Shown: positions 15,785-19,539 of the stretch, one piece after another | Numbering within the stretch: position 1 is the first letter of the stretch | Layout of the letters: each line of letters begins with the position of its first letter | Assembly: GCA_900551645.1 (NCBI GenBank) | Contig: URWP01000026.1 | Span: 1 to 19,539, forward strand | Direction: 5' to 3' | Source: an uncultured Bacteroides sp. | GTDB taxonomy: Bacteria > Bacteroidota > Bacteroidia > Bacteroidales > Bacteroidaceae | DNA: 19,539 nt | Translations under genes and position numbers: made by a program | The notes under the pieces: generated by a model | Database searches by the model: none | What the model was told of the DNA's origin: nothing | The model's input: only the letters and a program-made list of their open reading frames with translations

Positions 15785-16990
15785 CTATTTTTTAAATATT
15801 CCACAAAAGTCCAATATCACCTTATCCTCTCGCCATTCTAATTCTTTGAACGGAGTGTGTGCTGTAAGGAATACCACGATGTCCGCCTTGTCGTAGGCTT
15901 CTTTGTAATCTGTTAACTTGAACACATGGTGCTCCTTTACATTGGGTTCCACAACCAGGATATTGGCATTATTGCAACTCTGCATCACTTTCGTGGTAAT
16001 ATATTTTGCAGGACTCTCGCGCAAATCGTCGATATTCGGTTTGAAAGCCAACCCCATCATGGCAACGCACGGTTTCCGATGATGTTTCAGTTCAAATTCC
16101 AGCATGGCATTTTTCACTTTTTCTGCGCACCAAAAACTTTTGTAGTTGTTAATTTCACGGGCATCGGCAATCAATTTACTCTCTGCTGGAAAATCAGCAG
16201 TGATAAAATAAGGGTCAATAGCTATACAATGACCTCCCACGCCACAACCAGGCTGCAAGATGCTAACCCGCGGATGTTTGTTGGCAAGATTGATAAGTTC
16301 CCACACATTGATACCGGCCTTGTCACAAATCAAGGAAAGTTCATTCGCAAAGGCTATTTGTACATCCCGACTGGAATTCTCCGTCAGTTTGCACATTTCA
16401 GCAGTACGACAGTTGGTTCTATGAAGTGTTCCCTGCACGAATTGAGAATAAAATCCAATGGCCTTATCGGTAGATTCAGGATTTAAACCGCCTATGACCC
16501 GGTCGTTATGTATCAGTTCGTAAATCACATTGCCCGGCAATACACGTTCGGGACAATAAGCCACATAAATCCTATCTTCCAATTCAGGACGTTCGCTGAA
16601 AATGAGGCGGGCCATCGCTTCGGTGGTGCCTACGGGTGAAGTGGACTCGATGACATAAAGGTCGCCTTCCTTTAATAATGGCAATACGGCACGTGTAGCG
16701 GCTTCCACATAACTAACGTCCGGTTCATGATTTCCTTTGAACGGGGTGGGAACTACCATAAAATAAGCATCGCTCACCTCCGGCTTTATGGAAGCTTTCA
16801 ACGAGCCGGCATTCACCACCTCCTGCAACATCTCCTCCATACCCGGCTCAATGATATGCAGATGTCCTGCATTCGTCATATCCACTACCTGGGGGTTAAT
16901 ATCAACTCCTGTAATCTGAATGCCGTGCTTGGCGGCGATAATGGCTGGGGGGGGTCCGATATACCCCAAGCCCATAAAACAAGCTTTCAT
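15785..16990 (-). CDS. wecC: UDP-N-acetyl-D-mannosamine dehydrogenase
   Basis: A 401-residue enzyme that oxidises UDP-ManNAc to UDP-ManNAcA with NAD+, using the product of WecB. I take the ATG at 16988-16990; a TTG two codons upstream is unnecessary. The order is normal: Rossmann start MKACFMGLGYIG, VDINPQVV, STSPVGTTE, YCPERVLPGN, KLTENSSRDVQIAFANEL, and the active-site PGCGVGGHCIAIDPYF with Cys255, then GLAFKPNIDDLRESP in the C-terminal domain. One oddity: codons 13-15 read Pro-Pro-Pro, from a run of eight C, where the family has Leu-Pro-Thr (GLPTA). That is in the cofactor-binding motif and may weaken the enzyme. It lies 30 bases after the initiating transferase and 7 before the split glycosyltransferase. 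Confidence 0.93.
   Translation of the reverse strand: MKACFMGLGYIGPPPAIIAAKHGIQITGVDINPQVVDMTNAGHLHIIEPGMEEMLQEVVNAGSLKASIKPEVSDAYFMVVPTPFKGNHEPDVSYVEAATRAVLPLLKEGDLYVIESTSPVGTTEAMARLIFSERPELEDRIYVAYCPERVLPGNVIYELIHNDRVIGGLNPESTDKAIGFYSQFVQGTLHRTNCRTAEMCKLTENSSRDVQIAFANELSLICDKAGINVWELINLANKHPRVSILQPGCGVGGHCIAIDPYFITADFPAESKLIADAREINNYKSFWCAEKVKNAMLEFELKHHRKPCVAMMGLAFKPNIDDLRESPAKYITTKVMQSCNNANILVVEPNVKEHHVFKLTDYKEAYDKADIVVFLTAHTPFKELEWREDKVILDFCGIFKK
16947..16954 (-). repeat. C8 homopolymer in wecC
   Basis: Eight C on the coding strand (G on the plus strand) at codons 13-15 of wecC. The length keeps the frame, but changes the usual Leu-Pro-Thr to Pro-Pro-Pro. A one-base change in length would stop translation within the first part of the gene. 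Confidence 0.8.
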
Positions 16991-17020
16991 TATCAATCTG
17001 TTATATAAGTTATTAATCTT

Positions 17021-18031
17021 TTAAAATTTCTTTCCGAGTACAATTGAACAGAATGTGTTCAACAGAATTTTAAAGTCGAACCACCATGAGCGATGTCCTA
17101 AATAATAAAGGTCATATTCCAAACGTCGGAGCATCTTCTCCATCGTATCCGTATAGCCGTTATATAGTGTGGCATATGATGTTACGCCCGGACGGATTTG
17201 GTAAAGATAAGTATATCGCTTGTCGTGTTCAAGTATCTGGTCGATATAAAACTTACGCTCCGGACGTGGACCGATGAATGCCATATCGCCACGCAGAACA
17301 TTGTAGAGTTGGGGTAATTCATCCAAATGGTGCGCCCGGATGAAACGACCGGTCTTAGTCAATCGGGAATCATTTTCACCCCCGGTATGACTAAGCTGCG
17401 GTCCGAACTTCTCGGCATCCAGACGCATGGAGCGGAATTTGTATATGTAGAACGGGCGCCCGAATCTGCCGATACGTTCTTGCTTGAAGATGACACTTCC
17501 TCCATCTTCCCTGCGAATGGCAATGTAGCAAAACAGGAATAGCGGAGAAAAAATGATCAATGCAATCAATGACAGGATAAAATCACCGATACGCTTTACA
17601 TTGCGCGCAAATGCGGACATTCCATCGGGAATGAAACTGTCCCGTGGCACATATTGGCTGACATGTGTGGTGACAATTATTGCATCATCATTCGGGTCAT
17701 CCTTTTTCAGCTTATGCAACCACTTCTGATAAGCATTAAAATTTATTGTATCTGCCATTTTTAACTTTATATAGGTCTCAGTTTGTGAACCTACCTCAAC
17801 AGAACCTTGCAACAATGAAACAAGGGATTCTCCGGATGTAACCGTACACGGCATCTGAAGACAGTCTGAGTAACTACGAAAATTCATGTAGCCTTGTTGT
17901 TTATCAAAAAGACGTAAACCGTATGCGGAATAACCGTATGCACACCATGCACCGATCTGTTTATTCCGATACAAGTGGATATAAGAACCATCATTTTGAT
18001 TTTCGTTTTCCCTTATAAGATGAACATTCAT
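17021..18031 (-). CDS. Initiating undecaprenyl-phosphate sugar transferase
   Basis: A 336-residue polyisoprenyl-phosphate hexose-1-phosphate transferase, the enzyme that starts each repeat unit by moving a sugar phosphate onto undecaprenyl phosphate. I take the ATG at 18029-18031; a start 11 codons upstream is possible. Residues 1-140 form a soluble N-terminal region. A single membrane helix covers about 149-172 (GDFILSLIALIIFSPLFLF), followed by the catalytic domain: GGSVIFKQERIG near 177-188, YKFRSM at 197-202, HHLDELPQLYNVLRGDM with Asp237-Glu238, FIGPRPER near 252-259, and RPGVTS. The single anchor and small core fit the PglC/WbaP-C-terminal type. The sugar is unknown. It heads the intact biosynthetic part of the operon, 30 bases ahead of wecC. 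Confidence 0.93.
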   Translation of the reverse strand: MNVHLIRENENQNDGSYIHLYRNKQIGAWCAYGYSAYGLRLFDKQQGYMNFRSYSDCLQMPCTVTSGESLVSLLQGSVEVGSQTETYIKLKMADTINFNAYQKWLHKLKKDDPNDDAIIVTTHVSQYVPRDSFIPDGMSAFARNVKRIGDFILSLIALIIFSPLFLFCYIAIRREDGGSVIFKQERIGRFGRPFYIYKFRSMRLDAEKFGPQLSHTGGENDSRLTKTGRFIRAHHLDELPQLYNVLRGDMAFIGPRPERKFYIDQILEHDKRYTYLYQIRPGVTSYATLYNGYTDTMEKMLRRLEYDLYYLGHRSWWFDFKILLNTFCSIVLGKKF

Positions 18032-18355
18032 AAAAGTATATTGTTTATAATTTATCGTAAGCACAAAGCACTATACATTTGACTAATAATCAAGAGGTTT
18101 CCTGATCGCATCTATTCTATTTCACCTAAGACATACTTGTGGGGGCATGACGAAGAAGTTCCATTCCTCACACGAAGGACAACAGAATCTTTGATAGAGG
18201 AACAATCGTGATTATCGTCAATGTTGTTAATGCAGCTTCGTATCCGACCACTGTCTGGACCAAAGCCATAGCTGTTATGGCATGAGCCGTAGTGAAACCA
18301 TGCATAACAACATTGGATATAAAAATATCAGTGTCTTTTATTCTAAGATTAAAGA
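18032..18355 (-). other. Region without a clear gene; contains a Cys-rich open frame
   Basis: No gene with a convincing start is visible. The minus strand holds an open frame from 18327 to the stop at 18112-18114 (71 residues) with no ATG, reading WFHYGSCHNSYGFGP and later DNHDCSSIKDSVVLRV and GTSSSCPHKYVLGEIE. It is rich in Cys, Gly and Ser and looks more protein-like than random, perhaps the C-terminal remnant of a small secreted peptide, but another minus frame across part of the same DNA also looks plausible (hydrophobic, MHGFTTAHAITAMALVQ, ending at about 18158). I found no promoter, terminator or family match. Confidence 0.3.
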
Positions 18356-18749
18356 TTATACCAAATCCTGTTGATTGTACAAGTCTTGTTGCAATTTAGT
18401 CAACGGACGTAGATGAATGTCCGTTTCATTCTCCAGAAAACCAAAAATGATACGTTTCTGAAGGGAAGGAGTTATGGTCATCCCATCGTATTGATTTTCC
18501 ATCATCTTCATATAGCTCTTATCCCATGCCTTACGTTTCCAGATAATTTCTTCCGCCACTTCCATTCTTGCCGACAATGGCACTTATTGTCACCCCCGCA
18601 GCAAAGAAATTCCTTTCAAGCGACCTGCACTCATCACCATAGCCATTGAACTGATATTGTTCACCTTGTTTCAAGATGCGCAGTACGTTCCTGTTCCAGC
18701 GGTCATCCTTTCGGATTACAAGGCTCGTCAATGCAAAATTTGCAATCAT
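18356..18749 (-). pseudogene. AAA/ABC-type ATPase with its core deleted
   Basis: The ATG at 18747-18749 overlaps the phosphatase stop as ATGA, a normal coupled start. It opens MIANFALTSLVIRKDD and reaches the nucleotide-binding loop SAIVGKNGSG near residues 57-66, where the expected GKS/GKT is absent; the frame goes GGRNYLET and stops. An overlapping frame then carries EEIIWKRKAWDKSYMKMM and continues to a stop at 18356, looking like the C-terminal end of the same kind of protein. Intact members of this SMC-like ATPase group are usually several hundred residues, so everything between Walker A and the tail is gone. The product is certainly non-functional as an ATPase. I recognise the group only by its N-terminus; a search with residues 1-66 would identify it. 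Confidence 0.65.
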
Positions 18750-19456
18750 TGATCACTTTGTTTCTGTAAGGTTCCAATGACTTCCGATTTTACTGCCGAA
18801 GCGACCAATGTCTTGTAACAGCCTATGGCATGGATGTCACAACCGGTACGGTCGTACATTCCGGCTTTCAGCAGGGCTTCGGCCTTTTCCTGTACATGTT
18901 TTCCGTACATTCCGGCCAACGAGGGCAAATTGAGTTGGAAGGAGACATGCTCTTCCTTCAAGGCCTGATAATCCCTCTTCTGCATATATTCATACCGTTC
19001 CGAATGTGCAAGCAACGGGTAATAACCTTTCTTTTGGATGCGTTGCAGGACAGAGAGCAGTTCCATTGGTGGATTGAAATAGGAGGTTTCCACCAACAGG
19101 TAACGTTTCCCCTCCTCTAGGGGCAGCAGGTCATCTTTTTCCAGCCGTTCCTCAAAGAGATTGTCCATCATGTATTCCGCAGCCAAGGCAAGTTCCAGTG
19201 TGCCGTTATAACTCCGTTTCAATTCTTGGAACTTTTCCTGCAAGGTCACAGTTTCATTAGGGATGTCCTCCATGATGTGCGGCGTGAGCCATACCTTTCT
19301 GACTCCATGCTTTTCCATCATATCTAGAATTCGGAGTGATTCATCCAATGTTCCCACTCCGTCATCCACTCCCGGAAGGAGATGGCTGTGACAGTCGGTC
19401 ATTCCTTTCAGGATACCGCTCCGGGCGAAGGTTATTGTCTTACGAAAGGGCCACAT
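18746..19456 (-). CDS. PHP-family capsule protein-tyrosine phosphatase (CpsB/Wzb-like)
   Basis: I place the start at the ATG at 19454-19456 (MWPFRKTITFARSG), giving 236 residues, the usual length; 18 codons upstream are also open but unlike the family. It should remove phosphate from the tyrosine kinase that controls polysaccharide chain length. The metal-binding residues of the PHP fold are visible: DCHSHLLPGVDDG at 21-33, WLTPHIMED near 56-64, LLVETSYFNPP, LLAHSERYEYM and GCDIHAIG near 205-212. Two positions differ from what I expect: Ser replaces Pro in the AHPER motif and Cys-Asp replaces Ser/Thr-Asp in the GSDIH-type motif; the metal ligands remain. The kinase it would act on is not in the window. 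Its stop overlaps the next gene by 4 bases. Confidence 0.9.
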   Translation of the reverse strand: MWPFRKTITFARSGILKGMTDCHSHLLPGVDDGVGTLDESLRILDMMEKHGVRKVWLTPHIMEDIPNETVTLQEKFQELKRSYNGTLELALAAEYMMDNLFEERLEKDDLLPLEEGKRYLLVETSYFNPPMELLSVLQRIQKKGYYPLLAHSERYEYMQKRDYQALKEEHVSFQLNLPSLAGMYGKHVQEKAEALLKAGMYDRTGCDIHAIGCYKTLVASAVKSEVIGTLQKQSDQ

Positions 19457-19532
19457 GATAGTTGAGTTAAAATTAAAAGTTCTTACGAGAACGATAACAT
19501 GCAAAATCAATCACTTGATGACCATCCATTTA

Positions 19533-19539
19533 CCCCCCC
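19533..19539 (-). repeat. G7 run at the window edge
   Basis: Seven G on the coding strand (C on plus) end the window, followed on the coding strand by TAAATGG; the true length cannot be seen. The 83 bases between this point and the phosphatase start hold no gene or promoter that I recognise. The end may be that of an upstream gene: one frame gives Gly-Gly-Val and another stops soon after. Confidence 0.55.

Noticed and set aside
15598..15804. Short protein of 68 residues as a separate gene after wecC
   Set aside because: It is the N-terminal part of the glycosyltransferase in the frame before the G8 run, and the extra upstream codons overlap wecC. It is better described as one split gene.
15926..16486. 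Plus-strand open frame of 186 codons
   Set aside because: It lies fully opposite wecC, whose minus-strand protein has every family motif; the plus-strand translation has no recognisable pattern and no ribosome-binding site. It is a shadow frame.
1..19539. tRNA, rRNA, CRISPR arrays, insertion-sequence ends and invertible promoter repeats
   Set aside because: I looked for cloverleaf-like segments, regularly spaced repeats and flanking inverted repeats and saw none I could defend. The only perfect inverted repeat has a 5-base spacer, too short to enclose a promoter.

Overview
The window looks like chromosomal DNA of a gut Bacteroidales species (Bacteroides, Phocaeicola or Parabacteroides type). 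I infer this from the moderate G+C, the weak ribosome-binding sites, the Bacteroides-style sequences of the WecB/WecC, PHP phosphatase and initiating sugar transferase proteins, and the overall gene order. Nearly all of it is one capsular or surface polysaccharide biosynthesis operon read on the minus strand, from the right edge to the left. Its promoter and upstream regulators lie outside the window.

In transcription order (right to left): a PHP-type protein-tyrosine phosphatase (18746-19456); an AAA ATPase reduced to its two ends (18356-18749); a stretch without a clear gene (18032-18355); the initiating undecaprenyl-phosphate sugar transferase (17021-18031); UDP-ManNAc dehydrogenase wecC (15785-16990); a family-4 glycosyltransferase split by a frameshift (14682-15777); a Wzx-type flippase (13086-14615); the shredded remains of a polysaccharide pyruvyl transferase (12737-13084); a frameshifted acyltransferase (11792-12732); a family-2 glycosyltransferase (10810-11799); a second acyltransferase, truncated (9902-10831); an EpsG/Wzy-type polymerase (8629-9768); two family-4 glycosyltransferases (7472-8569 and 6420-7475); a cytoplasmic heparinase II/III-fold protein (4861-6414); a WbuB-like glycosyltransferase (3667-4857); and UDP-GlcNAc 2-epimerase wecB (2492-3649). 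The left end (1-2491) is a boundary zone with a truncated tyrosine integrase and a helicase that runs off the window.

Together these genes describe a Wzx/Wzy-dependent pathway. A sugar phosphate is loaded on undecaprenyl phosphate, several glycosyltransferases build the repeat unit, WecB and WecC supply UDP-ManNAcA, acyltransferases (and once a pyruvyl transferase) decorate it, and Wzx and Wzy export and polymerise it. Most genes are 3-20 bases apart or overlap by 4-22 bases, which indicates a single transcript.

The most striking feature is five runs of seven or eight G or C, about 0.65 expected by a rough base-composition estimate. Two of them sit exactly where a surface-polysaccharide gene loses its frame: one base less in the glycosyltransferase tract, or one base more in the acyltransferase tract, restores a full-length protein. 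Three of the tracts, read in the frame that gives a full protein, encode Gly-Gly-Val after a T-G(7-8)-TA core. This may be a slipped-strand contingency system acting on glycan structure in a group better known for promoter inversion. Homopolymer sequencing error is the main rival explanation.
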